NCBI GenBank assembly: GCA_028753945.1
Contig: JAPNXP010000008.1
Location: 1,736,001 to 1,800,000, forward strand
Direction of reading: 5' to 3'
DNA: 64,000 nt
Origin: Hexactinellida sp. DTS-2022
Taxonomy: Eukaryota > Porifera > Hexactinellida
Both the position numbers and the translations under genes were made by a program. This document shows, in pieces, positions 32,650 to 43,830 of this stretch. The notes beneath the pieces were generated by a model. It was not told the origin of the DNA. It saw only the letters and a program-made list of their open reading frames with translations, and did not search any database. How positions within the stretch are numbered: the first letter of the stretch is position 1; each line of letters opens with the position of its first letter.

Positions 32650-33257
32650 TGGAGATGTCTGAGATGGGTTAGCACACTGGCTCTCGCAGCATAATGATCA
32701 ATATCGTTACGCTACCACCATGTACCACGCTGTAAAACAGCTGGCTGCTAAAGAACTACAACCTGACCTTCCTGCTTTGCCCAGTGTCCAACGTGCCCTC
32801 GGGACGCGCCCTCACCAAACAGCATCACAACATGTGACAAAAGGGGAGATTGTCACATTTAATGCTACTCTGTACCAACCAGTTGCACAGGAGACAGCAA
32901 ATGCACTTTCTGACCTGTATACTAGTACAATGTTTTTTAAGGTCAATCTTTGTGTAAATTTTTCACCAATAATTTTTGTTGTTACACCAGGATTCGGGCT
33001 GCCGCGGCCGCTGCAGTGTAGAGTTACACCAATGCCGCGCTGAGTTACACCTAGGTCTCAACCTTAAAGCCCCCCTGTACTAGTACCAATGGTCTCGATG
33101 TTGTGTACCTCCTCCGTCGTTCATTCCAGTACTCTGTCATGACTATAGCCGAATCGACAATAGTGGCAAAGTTCTGTGAGACCGATATCTTAATAATGCC
33201 GTTCAGTAAATGCGGTATGAGAGGTAATTGGTTTAATGTCCAGAAAAAGATCTAGAC
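32650..33257 (+). pseudogene. Unrecognised coding fragment split by a MITE
   Basis: I do not recognise this protein. The frame reads DGLAHWLSQHNDQYRYATTM, AVKQLAAKELQPDLP and TKGEIVTFNATLYQP. After removing the MITE at 32928-33077 with one duplication copy it continues DLYTSTNGLDVVYLLRRSF, MTIAESTIVAKFCETDI and stops at a TAG near 33257. The frame-preserving junction argues that the sequence was once translated. An in-frame TGA lies near 32660. There is no signal peptide, zinc finger or catalytic motif I can name. Confidence 0.5.
32928..33077. mobile_element. Small hAT-like MITE (CAGGGTTTTTAAGG family)
   Basis: The left end is CAATGTTTTTTAAGGTC and the right end CCTTAAAGCCCCCCTG. A perfect 8-bp duplication TACTAGTA lies at 32920-32927 and 33078-33085. 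GAGTTACACC is repeated inside. The sister copy is at 52341-52493. Confidence 0.85.
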
Positions 33258-33443
33258 CGGAACTATTTTGGCCTGCCAAAATTGTTCCCGACCATTTTTT
33301 ACAAAGCCAAAATTGGTGCGGACGGACCACTATTGGCCAGGACTAACTTTTCGTAACAATGCCATATCGAGTGGTTGTCTTGAGTGAAGTTGGAAGCTTC
33401 ATTCTCTTACTTAGAAATCTCAAATAATCTCCTTGAATGTCCA

Positions 33444-33743
33444 TTATATTTGGAGAGTTCCTGATAAAGTCACGACACCGTTCATTCCCTCATGAGAGAT
33501 GGCGAATTCAGGAAGCACAACTAGGGAATCCTGAACCACAAGTTTTATTTGATGCCCGAAACAATGCAGATATAGCGCCATTTGGTTTTCTGCTGCAACT
33601 TTGACCTGTAACTCGTTATTTTGACCGTTCATATTTGAAGTCCAATTATTTTCCATATCAGGATTAAACCTTCCTAATAATGCTCCAAGGCAGTTCAAAT
33701 TAGCTGTTGCATTTAGTCGCTTTGACCGCGTATGGGTATACAC
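33444..33743 (-). pseudogene. Third hAT transposase fragment
   Basis: The minus-strand frame ends LYLHCFGHQIKLVVQDSLVV, which is the hAT C..H.L.LVV.D.L motif that follows the catalytic Asp region. The preceding residues NCLGALLGRFNPDMENNW are less clear. A MITE (33744-33995) abuts its start. No other part of the transposase was found. Confidence 0.65.
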
Positions 33744-33995
33744 CAGAGATGAAACCGGTCTAGATTTTCATGACCCTACCCGACCGTTGCAGTTGGAAAT
33801 TTGATCCGACCCGACCGGCCGATCGACGGGTCAATCATAGCTAGCAATAATTTATAAATAATATAAAACAAATTATAATATTATATCGAGTAGATCCCAT
33901 AGAGATCTCGACCGGCCGGGCAGGGTTCCGACCGGTACCCGACACGACCCGACCGTTCGACCGGTGCCGGTCAGACCCTACCGGTCCCATCTCTG
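33744..33995. mobile_element. hAT-like MITE with GACCGG-rich interior
   Basis: The ends are CAGAGATGAAACCGGTC and the inverse ending GACCCTACCGGTCCCATCTCTG. The flanks GTATACAC (33736-33743) and GTGTACAC (33996-34003) are an 8-bp duplication with one mismatch. Both halves are composed of GACCGG/CCGGTC words around a short A+T-rich centre. Confidence 0.88.
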
Positions 33996-34003
33996 GTGTA
34001 CAC

Positions 34004-35620
34004 TAGTACCCACATAACCTTATACTCTCGAATATAGACTTGAGGCCCGCTCTGTTAATTTTTAACTCTTGCTCGAAATACATGTGTGCAATAGCGCTGT
34101 TGTGTATCTTTTTGGCAGAGTCCAATGTGAAATCAGTGCGGAAATTAATAATGATTTATCTATCATATCGAGAGCTTGTCTCTAGCTATCATACTTTTCT
34201 TATTTGAGTAATGTTTGTATAATTGGAACCAAAATGCCTCAATGAGAAACCAATATTAATTGAAAATCAGGCGATTAGTATACATCAAAGCATTATTTTT
34301 TTAATGCGTTGTTATCAAGTTGATTTGAGCCTATACCTATATAGTACAACTATTACACCTTGCGTGAATAAGCGCACCGGCGCTTATGAATGACGCTAGA
34401 GTTTCGACAGCTGAAGGACTCTTCTGTTTGATCTTAGTAACAAATCCAGAACGATAACCTAACAATTCTCATGCATACTGTGCAAACACCAACTATCTTT
34501 TTCCAAGAGAGTTGTTTTGACATCACAGCAAGAACATCATATGCTTAAGCTCTCTCCAAATCCGTTGATTTTTCGACAAGAGGACTAATGGATCAGATTC
34601 TAGAGATACACTTGAGGAAATGTTTTATCCGGAGTTATGAGAAGATACGTGGAGTTAGAGCAGAGACGATTTCCTATTTAGATCCCATTATTTGGACGAA
34701 TTTCGCACTTATAGTTTGATTTAAGTATTCTAATAATTTGATATAACTTTATATTATAACATATAAACACTAGGTTAATGTTTCGGGAACTTCGAGGTAA
34801 AATAATTCACATTAGCGTCAGGATTGGGCAGAAATTATTTTAGGGACAACCCAAAAAAATTTTAGATTGGGAAAATATCCTGGGCTTTAGTAATAAAATT
34901 CATTTTCACAAAACATTGTGTTTTGGGAGATCTCTGGTATATTTGTGAAGAAAGGTTAATTTAGGAAGCCTTATGTAAATCAGTTTGTTCTGTAAATTAG
35001 TAATGGTATTTATATATCTTTTAACCGTAGACTGCCTAACTGGCACAACGTGTATCAAGAGCACTGAGAAGTTTATGGATGACTAATAATGCATAAAATC
35101 GGTGTATTTAAAAAAAAATTGAACATTCTGTGTTCCTCCACTATTTCTTGTTGTGCTTAGGATAACTGAGAATTTTTTTTAGAAATTGGTTTGCACCATG
35201 GATAATCTTCATTTATTCTGATCCATGGTCCCATTACAGAAATTTTCAAAAACAATAATAATGGAATACTAATATTTGGTAGGAATTCAACATACATAAT
35301 AGTTCATTGTCAATCGAATGCACAAAGAAATTGTGTCACACGGGATCTTTTGGGGTAGCGATTTGGTTTTTTGATTTTTTAGTCTCATCCATGGTCCAAT
35401 AATTATTATATCTAATATTAATCGATCTAAATAACAATTAGTTTTGGTATTTACTTAGGAATATTTTCAGAATGATTATTATGATATATATAACGACAAA
35501 CCTATTACCCTTTTCTGCTATTGTTTATTTTGGAAATCTATCTATAGTCTTCAATTGAGAATAATTGACAAGTTTTTGCGTCCAACGATTACGACACACA
35601 TTGTATCCTACTGAATATTG
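34004..35620. other. A+T-rich stretch, no gene recognised
   Basis: Only a scrap of the AAGCGCC MITE family is seen, near 34370 (GTGAATAAGCGCACCGGCGC). ATCCATGGTCC recurs near 35210 and 35390. Nothing coding is recognisable. Confidence 0.45.
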
Positions 35621-35625
35621 CTATA

Positions 35626-35772
35626 CACACTGTTCTCTCTAATAGTTCACCAGTGGCAATTGGTCCAAAGTGGACTATTAGAGAATATGGACTATTACAG
35701 ATATATATATAGTGATTTAGACAAGTAAATAAGTGGCTATTAGAAAAGTGGACTATTAGAGAGAACAGACTG
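35626..35772. mobile_element. Pogo-type MITE (TGTTCTCTCTAATAG)
   Basis: The left end is CACACTGTTCTCTCTAATAG and the right is the inverse of CAGTCTGTTCTCTCTAATAG, both bordered by TA. GGACTATTAGAGAA recurs inside. It fits Tc1/mariner-pogo non-autonomous elements. Confidence 0.75.
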
Positions 35773-36244
35773 TACCCATTTTAGTATATGTTGACAATAT
35801 TCCCCAGGGATATTTTACAAGCGATTGTACGCTGTGTTTTTCTACACACTGACACACCTTATTGTCACGAACGGCGATTTTCCAATTGGTGCACATGAGT
35901 TTAGGACAGACAGCCTAATAGATACTACATCTACATAATGATTAAAAAAAAAAAAAAAAACGCGATAACGATAGAATCATGGAAATATTTATCATTAGAC
36001 TGATTAGAGTATTTGATATTAGCCCTGAATATTCGCTAAAATTTGATGTGGATGTGTTTGACAGATAGTCACTCTAAATCTAATTTTGAGAAAACGCCAT
36101 TCAAAGGTAGAGAACGCTAATAGTTTTTGTAAGGTTTGCTCAAACAAATAAAAACAATAAAGACATAGAGATCTGATCTATTAGGACTCATCGCACTCAT
36201 CACAAATTAATGAGGTTATTAGTCGCAATAATTATTAGTGATGT

Positions 36245-36330
36245 TTTTTTTTTGGGGGGGGGGGGGCTCGGGGGTAGGCGCTCCCCCACTTATTTCGCTG
36301 GGGGGCGCTTATATCCTAGGGGGGGGCCGT
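36245..36330. repeat. G-run and decayed AAGCGCC MITE
   Basis: Eight T are followed by about fourteen G, then GGCGCTCCCCCACTTATTTC and GGGGGGCGCTTATAT. The motif resembles the hairpin end of the TA-flanked MITE at 50161-50400. A run of 17-18 A lies at about 35943-35960. Confidence 0.4.
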
Positions 36331-36420
36331 CGTCCCTATGAGTTATCTATAGAATTCATTATTGGGTGCCGTTTTTACCTATGTTTTCTAAGAAAATGCT
36401 AAATTTAAAAAGGGAGCGCG

Positions 36421-36718
36421 CTGTTAGTTCTGAACTAACTTGTTCCTGACGCTTATCCTTCGCTTCACTTTATCACAGGGGCCCAATGACAGTATTCCTT
36501 GCGTATAACTGGACTCTATTGTTTCTCTACCATCACCCAGCTGTTAGTTCTGAACTAACTTGTTCCTGACGCTTATCCTTCGCTTTACTTTATCACAGGG
36601 GCCCAATGACAGTATTCCTTGCGTATAACTGGACTCTATTGTTTCTCTACCGTCACCCAGCTGTTAGTTCTGAACTAACTTGTTCCTGACGCTTATCCTT
36701 CGCTTCACTTTATCACGG
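36421..36718 (+). repeat. 120-bp tandem repeat, 2.5 units
   Basis: Units start at 36421, 36541 and 36661 with CTGTTAGTTCTGAACTAACT and are nearly identical; the last is truncated at CTTTATCACGGGA. Diverged units in the same orientation occur at 48240-48475. The two sets mark the outer ends of the duplicated piggyBac-related region. Confidence 0.9.
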
Positions 36719-37180
36719 GAGACCTTATCAAATTGCGAATTTTATGACATTTTTGATGAACATTAGTTAGTTCAATTGAAGAAATTGTGCAAGTGTGCCC
36801 TAAAACGAATTATGCGCATTTTACATTACCGATTTTATTTACAAAACTCGGTATTACAAATTCTGTTATTGCTATCTCGTGATGGTATACTAAAATCTTT
36901 AACAAATTTGGCTATGTCTAAATGTGCTATTCATGAGGTATAATAATATCTAGCTTGGCAACGAGCTATCTGTTCTTTGTTGTTTTATACATTGCACTGT
37001 AATCTAGGTTGAAGTTATTATTCGAGGGGGTAGACTAGTGTTCATGTTTAGATAGTATTTATTCATTAGGGATTACACTCATTTTTAGATATTTATTTGC
37101 CAAACTATGTTTACATTATTGTAATCTTGTATGGTAATTCATCTGTATATTGTTACTCAGAGATGAGTGTAATTGTATTT

Positions 37181-37850
37181 ACCAAGCTTTGCCTGTTCAG
37201 GTAGTGTGTCTTTTCAGCACCATAGCTTTTACAGTGACAATTCTCTCACAGCCTGGGCAGATTTACAAAGGTTAGTTTGTCATATTATTGTTATATTGAT
37301 ATATAATTTATCAGTCTATTGTAACTCAGATACTCGGTGATTGTATTGCAAGCTTTGCCACTTATAAGTGACAATTCTCTCACAGCCTGGGCAGATTTAC
37401 AAAGGTTAGTTTGTCATATTATTGTTATATTGTTATATAATTTATCAGTCTATTGTAACTCAGATACTCGGTGATTGTATTACAAGCTTTGCCACTTATC
37501 AGTGACAATTCTCTCACAGCCTGGGCAGATTTACAAAGGTTAGTTTGTCATATTATTGTTATATTGTTATATAATTTATCAGTCTATTGTAACTCAGATA
37601 CTCGGTGATTGTATTACAAGCTTTGCCACTTATCAGTGACGATTCTCTCACAGCCAGGGCAGATTTTGCATAGGTTAGTTAGTCACATTATTCTGATCTT
37701 TATTATAAGTCATCTGTATAATGTTACTCAGAGACCCGGTAATTGTATTACAAGCTTTGCCTGTTCAGGTAGTGTGTCTTCTCAGCACCATAGCTTTTGC
37801 AGTGACGATTCTCTCACAGCCAGGGCAGATTTACAAAGGTTAGTCTTATT
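37181..37850 (+). repeat. 134-bp tandem repeat with longer end units
   Basis: The anchor CAAGCTTTGCC recurs at about 37182, 37349, 37483, 37617 and 37751. The inner three units are 134 bp and nearly identical. The first and last units are longer, with CTGTTCAGGTAGTGTGTCTT and AGCACCATAGC. Each unit ends its conserved part in ACAAAGGTTAGT, which looks like a splice donor. A diverged single unit is at 45530-45640. Confidence 0.88.
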
Positions 37851-40800
37851 GTGAATCAATTTACTGTTAGTATAGCCATCCTCCGAACATATTTGTGTTA
37901 TTTATACAGTTTTTGGTGCACCCTCCCACCTACCTGTCCATCTTCCAGGATCTTCCTCCCATCACTGGCCTCCTGGCCCTAGATACCTTGCAGTCACGAG
38001 TTTTCCTTATATTGTTCTGAGTCGCTGCTGCCAAGACATGTGTTATGCGCAAAGAGATCCCTCCATGATGTAAATGTGAGTTTTCTCCTTTTGTATAGAA
38101 TTAGGTTCTTATTATCAATTTCTGTCTGCACGAGTCAGGAGCTCACACACACTCACACATACTTTCAATCACTCATTGGATGAACAAAATTTGTGAGGAG
38201 CAGAGTCATTCTGAGTTTGAGACTGAGTTATTGCTGCTCTCTCCGCGAATTGCTCTTTCGCTCAATCTCGCTTTTAGCAGTCCCCAATGCGAAGTCTTTT
38301 ACTCTCGTGCATCGACACCTTATCACATAATATATGGTGTATTTCAACGGAGAGTTATTTCCGCCCTACTATCCTTCCTGAGAAAGTGACATTCTCCAAA
38401 CAATGTGTTATTATCTTTAGTTTAGTAGACCACCCATACGTTGTAGTTCATCACTTATTTGTATTGTTGTTAGTTTGTTTCTCAATGTTAGTCTCAGCCT
38501 CAGGTTATGTTTTCAGATATTGTTTGTGTGTTCTGTTTATATAGTTTGATACTGGTTATAATTATGCAACTTCCCTATGATTGTTGCGTTGGGAACATCG
38601 CTAGCGCCGATAGTGACCTATTGACAGTCAATTTCCTGGATTTTCTTCTTGTACGTGTGATCAAATTATCCTGAGAACTGTCGTCAACACTTTCTTATTG
38701 TTCAATCAAAAATGGTATCTTGTACATTGGATGTGCTGCCCCACACTACTCGTTATAGTTGGCTAGTATAGATGTAATAGGGGGTGCCCATTTTCGGCGG
38801 TACAGTGGCAGCCGAGTTGAGTTATAAGCACGCGATATAGCTACTGAGTTACCTGAGTTGAGCTCAAAGTGGGGTTAGGGCCGGGCTTGCTGTTGGAGGC
38901 TGTTTTTCTCCACTCTCAATAGCTTTGGAAAGCACCCTCAAGGTATGCACATTGTTAGGGAAATCAGCCGCTTTTTATCAAGAATGTGACCTTCCATACT
39001 GATTATTACTTTTTACTTAGAGCAAGTTAGAGGCTTGAGATATATCTACATATGTACATAGGCGAATATTATAGTCTGTGTTGGAGGGCCCGCACAATTA
39101 GTCGATTTGAAACGGTAGAATTCAAGAAAACTCTCGGTGGACACTGGCTTGTGAACACCTGATAAAATTTGGGAAATACCCGTTGAAAATATTTCTGACA
39201 ATGCTTTTCCTAATTGACTGAAACTCGTTGATATCTCTACTCAAGTACACCTAATTGACAGGAACTAAACTATAAATTATATAATATTTTACTCTGTTTA
39301 CATATTTGATCAAAATATTTTTCTTCCTGCCAGGATGTGTCCAATGTTAGCCCTATAGTGATAGTGATAGCGTGTAATGTTGCTCTGTTATACATGTACA
39401 TTTATAATGAGTATAATTCGACATCTTTATTTGCTTTGGGTTGTGAAATATAGCTCAGCAGTTCTATTGGCAATACATAAATTGATTCAGTTATATTACT
39501 AAAGAGAAGTGTTCCATTTGTTAGGGGAACACTCGTATAGTATAGAACGTTCGTTCTCAATTTAGCCAGTTCTCAATTTAGATACACATGTATATTACAT
39601 CAAACCGTGAATATAATACGAACTTATTCACGTGCACAATGGATATGCTATCATGTTCTACTTATCATATTATCACAGTTATTGAGTCTCAGTAATCAAA
39701 ATGCCTGTAGACTCATTTCCGATTCTGTAGAGCCATGCTACTTGTATTGAATGCAATAGTAGAACTACTACCTTGCGCTACAAATTATACTTCTCTTTGA
39801 TTTTGATTGTTTGTAGTGCGATAATACTTTATATATTATAAGCCTCAACGGTGTTATCAAATCACATGATTGTTTTTGGCCGAAAGGAGTCTAATTTGTG
39901 TATTTCCCGAATATATGAGAGTTAGATCTCTGTTTGTTACTGAGTGGTGGACATTGCCCCTGTTAGTTGGAGTGTTCCCACAGTTGATAGTGTAGACTGA
40001 ATGGCAACAACACAAGGCCTCCTCTTGCTCTATCCCGTGCAGATAAATCTCAACCCAGTCGCTGCTATTTATTGCCTACCCCACCCAACCTTCTCTCTAA
40101 AGTTTAGTTCTCGCATCCAAGAATGGGCGCTTATCCCTCAATCCAGTTGCTTCCCTACCCACTTTACCCTCTCATACGAGCTTTGATGTCACCTATTACC
40201 TATTACTATATGAATTGGTGATTCTTGACATTGAATTTCTCAAATACAAAACAAGAAGTAAGACAGAATACTGAAACGGACACCTCTGACAGTTTCTCAT
40301 CCACCTGGGCACATATGTTTTGGTGAGTTATCACTATTTGATTGCTCTATCTCTCTCAACTGATATACTATTGTACGATTAGTATGTGAATCACACTCCT
40401 CCAAAAGTTAGCCTTGTACTGAATGTAAATTGAGCCACTTAGATAGGTCTGTTTTATGATAACCTCATGATAGACCTTGGGTAACCATGCTTGCCTCTTT
40501 TGGGAAGTTTGAAACAACTGAGCTCGGTATATGTCTACCTGTTACCGCTATCCCTTGTCGTAATATTTAGAAAAGATACTGTTTGCTTCTGTATTTATTC
40601 ATATATTTCTAATAGACAATTATAATTAGTATATGTATAATCAGTTCATGCCTACAGTGCTAAATCCTACTAATTAATATATATATATATATACACTATG
40701 CTATATTAATTTGTGTAACGACTGAATCTAATCTCTGAATGGGTCAGCTGGGGATCATCCATTGGTGCCCGCGTGAATTTAGTGCTTTGATGCGAGCGTG
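37851..40800. other. Non-coding flank of the piggyBac-like element
   Basis: No protein is recognisable. The order of short blocks is shared, diverged, with 45640-47860. Examples are CCCCAATGCGAAGT (38283 and 46373), GGGAACATCGCTAGCGCCGA (38590) versus GGGAATATCGCTAGCCCCGA (46677), and TGTACTGAATGTAAA (40410 and 47508). This shows segmental duplication. Confidence 0.65.
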
Positions 40801-40805
40801 CCTGG

Positions 40806-43474
40806 CTAATATTCGAAGTCATCCTCGGGTGAATCAGGATCATTTTCGCTGGAGCTCGGATACGCGGTTTGAGTCGAAGGTGCGTTTGGTGGCGGCATTA
40901 TGACTTGTTCCTGAGATTCAGATTCAGGTTCAGTCACGTCCTTGCTATGATGCTTCAAAAGATCAAGGAGATGCTGTCTGCCACATTCGAAACAGTAAAA
41001 TTGTTTACAGGTGATGCAAGCTGTACGCCTTGATTTTCTGCAAATAAGACACCTCCTGACTCCTTTTCCTTCCAACTCTGGTATATGTTTCGTCGGTTGT
41101 ATTTGATGCTGTACTATGTTGCCCAACGATTGTACTGGCAAGAGTGACTGTGCCAACTGGACGGATGATGTCATTTTCCGAGAAGTATAATTACCACAGA
41201 GAGATAGAATTACACACTCTTTGAACCATGCCAAAGTGTGTCTATTTTGTGAAGCTGTGTTCCACTGACCGTTTGCCTGCTTAGCTGTTTTGAATAGGAT
41301 CCAGGCGTTGACCATAGCTGAGTCTAGAATGTGGAAGAATATCTTGATATATCCGCGTTTGGATGTGAGAGGAATGGTATGTTGTCCCACGAGTCTGTCA
41401 TGCCTATCAACCCCTCCCATCCTATAGTTGTATGCTTTCACAACAGGTGGACTCGCTATAAGCTGTCGAGTGTAATTTCCGTTTTCGTCCCGGATGTTCT
41501 TTCGGTGGCATTGAAGTTCCGGATCGGTTGGAATGGCGGGTATGCAGTTAGTGATGAATACTACTTGTTTGTTCGTCGTACGATACTTCTTATCCATCCA
41601 AACGAGTAAGCACACCGGCTCTTCCGCCACAAGTTTCCTTTCTTCACCCTGCATTGTACGATGAGTGAAGTTGGCCTTATAGCTGTACCATTTGTATGCC
41701 TAGGTTAGAGGGTGCATTTTGGTGACCAGGTATTTCAGATCCTGCTCGAGGGAGGTTATGTCTGCTGTTCCAACCATGCCGGTTTGTCGTGAGCGAAGAT
41801 AGGCAGCCAGGTCGAGATGCGAGAAGAACCTATCGCAATAAATGACATGACCCTTTTCGAAGTAGGGTTCAGCTAGTTGTAGCACAACATCACGCCCTCC
41901 CACAGTCTGTACACTGCTGCCGAGATAGATGTTCTGGGTGAGGGAGTATCCGCAACAGGCACAGCAGATGGCCCCGAGAGTGCTCTAGCTGGCGTGAGAA
42001 GTTTCGCGGAGTTATGATTGACATCAGTGAGCTGGTTGGCGAGTTTTTCCTCAAAGCGTCTGGCTGTGCCGAGGTCCTGAGGGATGTTTTCATTGTCCGT
42101 GAAGTGCAACATGGTTAGTAGCTGCTCGAAACGATCTCGCGAGGTGTGTGCTGTGAAATGTGGCAGATTGTAGATTGCGGATTTATGGAAATATGCTCGA
42201 CGATTTGGAAACTGTGCCAGCGATGTCCAAAGGAGGAGTCCTATGAAGCAGCGCATCTCGTTGTAGGTGGGCACTTGCCAATTTTGTAGCCCCTTTTGGT
42301 TGCGGTAGAGTATGGTCTGATGGAGAAGGCTCTCTATTTGGTGTGGGCTGTAGATTGCGTCGAAAAATTCCACCGGTTCTTCGCAGTCGACTAGGTACCG
42401 TCCTTGTTGAGACAGTGTGTGCTGCTGAGATGGTGTATCAGGGTGTAGCTGATTGAGTGGTTCTGGAATGGCTGGTGCTACCTTGGAGATATTATCTAGT
42501 GAGTTTCTGTCTACTGATAGAGCATTTTCATATGGCTCCTGGAAGAAAGGCTGTGCTTGGAGAAATTCTGTGGATTGGATCGGACACCCTATGAGCTGTT
42601 TGTGCTCTGCGTCCCAGATCTCAGGATAGAATCGTTCAATGGACGTGTTTCTTAGGGTCAGGCGTCTGCGATACTTTTTCTTTTCACATTGTGACTTTGT
42701 TTCCGTGTTTGCATCAATCGCGTATACATAGAGATCTACACGTGGTAGCCCTGTGGGTGATTTTAGATTGGTATCGGGCTTGAAGATGGGCCGGTTTTCC
42801 CAGATTTTGTAATTGTCGGGATAGTACTCGGGAATCTTATCTTTAGGAATGGGGGTTCGCATTGTGAATATTTGTGGGCTAGTTTGCAGTTGCATCTGTT
42901 CAGCGATGTAAGTGACAGTTGTAAGGGGTTTGACTTGTTGAGATTCTGGATTGTAGCGAAAGTCAGTACGTTTGGTTCTGCTGTTGAGTATGGATGGGCT
43001 TGAGCTACGTTTTCCTGTTGACCGTGTATCGAAAGATGTTTGAGCTGGTGGTGGATAGGGATAGGTAAACTGTTGTGTGCTTGCTAGTATCTCTGTCTGA
43101 GAGGACGAGTGAATGTGTAGTTGTGGGAAGGCCATTCCAGCAAATTGGCTAGCAGGGCTGGACAGGGGGCTGCTAGTTGTAAATAAACTATCCGACACGT
43201 CCTCGCTAGCTGTTGAAGGACCGAGTGTCGGGTTAATTGTCGAGGCGGTAGGCGTATTTGTTGAGCCAGGCACTGGGTTAGTTAAATAGTCTGCCTGTAG
43301 TAGACCGTAAAGTTCATCGTCGTCCCCATCATCCTCCGACAGTGACTCATCGTCGGAATCGTTCTGATATTGGGTTGGAGCAGTGCCTGCTGGGTGAAGG
43401 CTCTGATTGTTATCAGTCTGCAGCTGATCGTCTTCCGGATCCACAGTTGTGAGTGTGGGAAAATTAGTTGCCAT
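40806..43474 (-). pseudogene. piggyBac-like transposase lacking one catalytic block
   Basis: This is a relative of piggyBac/PGBD DDE transposases, which normally insert at TTAA. From the ATG at 43474 (MATNFPTLTTVDPEDD) comes a long disordered Ser/Pro/Thr-rich N-terminus, then VPTYNEMRCFIGLLLWTSL, FTAHTSRDRFEQLLTMLHF and LLTPARALS. There the family should have the first catalytic Asp (SvDE..), but the frame is lost and sequence resumes with GGRDVVLQLAEPYFEKGH. VIYCDRFFSHLDLAAYL (second Asp) and YNYRMGGVDRHDRLV (third Asp) follow; an in-frame TAG lies near 41702. The C-terminus carries a Cys/His finger, RRCLICRKS and CKQFYCFECGRQH. It is non-functional as it stands. Confidence 0.85.
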
Positions 43475-43595
43475 CTGATTTGACAGAGTTGTGCTTTTGA
43501 GTGTTGTGTGTGATTGAATAGTTGAATGATTGAAATTGGTAACATTTGCACAAAATAATCGTCTATATATAGGAGCTGGGTACCACATGGACACA

Positions 43596-43830
43596 ATGAA
43601 GTGGCTAAAAATAGAGATTGGAAATTTCATGATCAGTGACGCAAAAGGAATCCTATTTCAAAGCTGATCGTATTACCATGTGTGGCAGTAATGGTTTCTC
43701 CATCAAGCCAGCAGCAATGAAGTGGCTAAAAATAGAGATTGGAAATTCCATGATCAGTGACGCAAAAGGAATCCTATTTCAAAGCTGATCGTATTACCAT
43801 GTGTGGCTGTAAAACTTTCTCCTTCAAGCC
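43596..43830. repeat. Two direct repeats of about 121 bp at the piggyBac 5' end
   Basis: AATGAAGTGGCTAAAAATAG begins two near-identical copies that continue through GATCAGTGACGCAAAAGGAA and ACCATGTGTGGC. They lie just upstream of the transposase ATG and are possibly subterminal binding repeats or a promoter region; this role is inferred. Confidence 0.75.
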
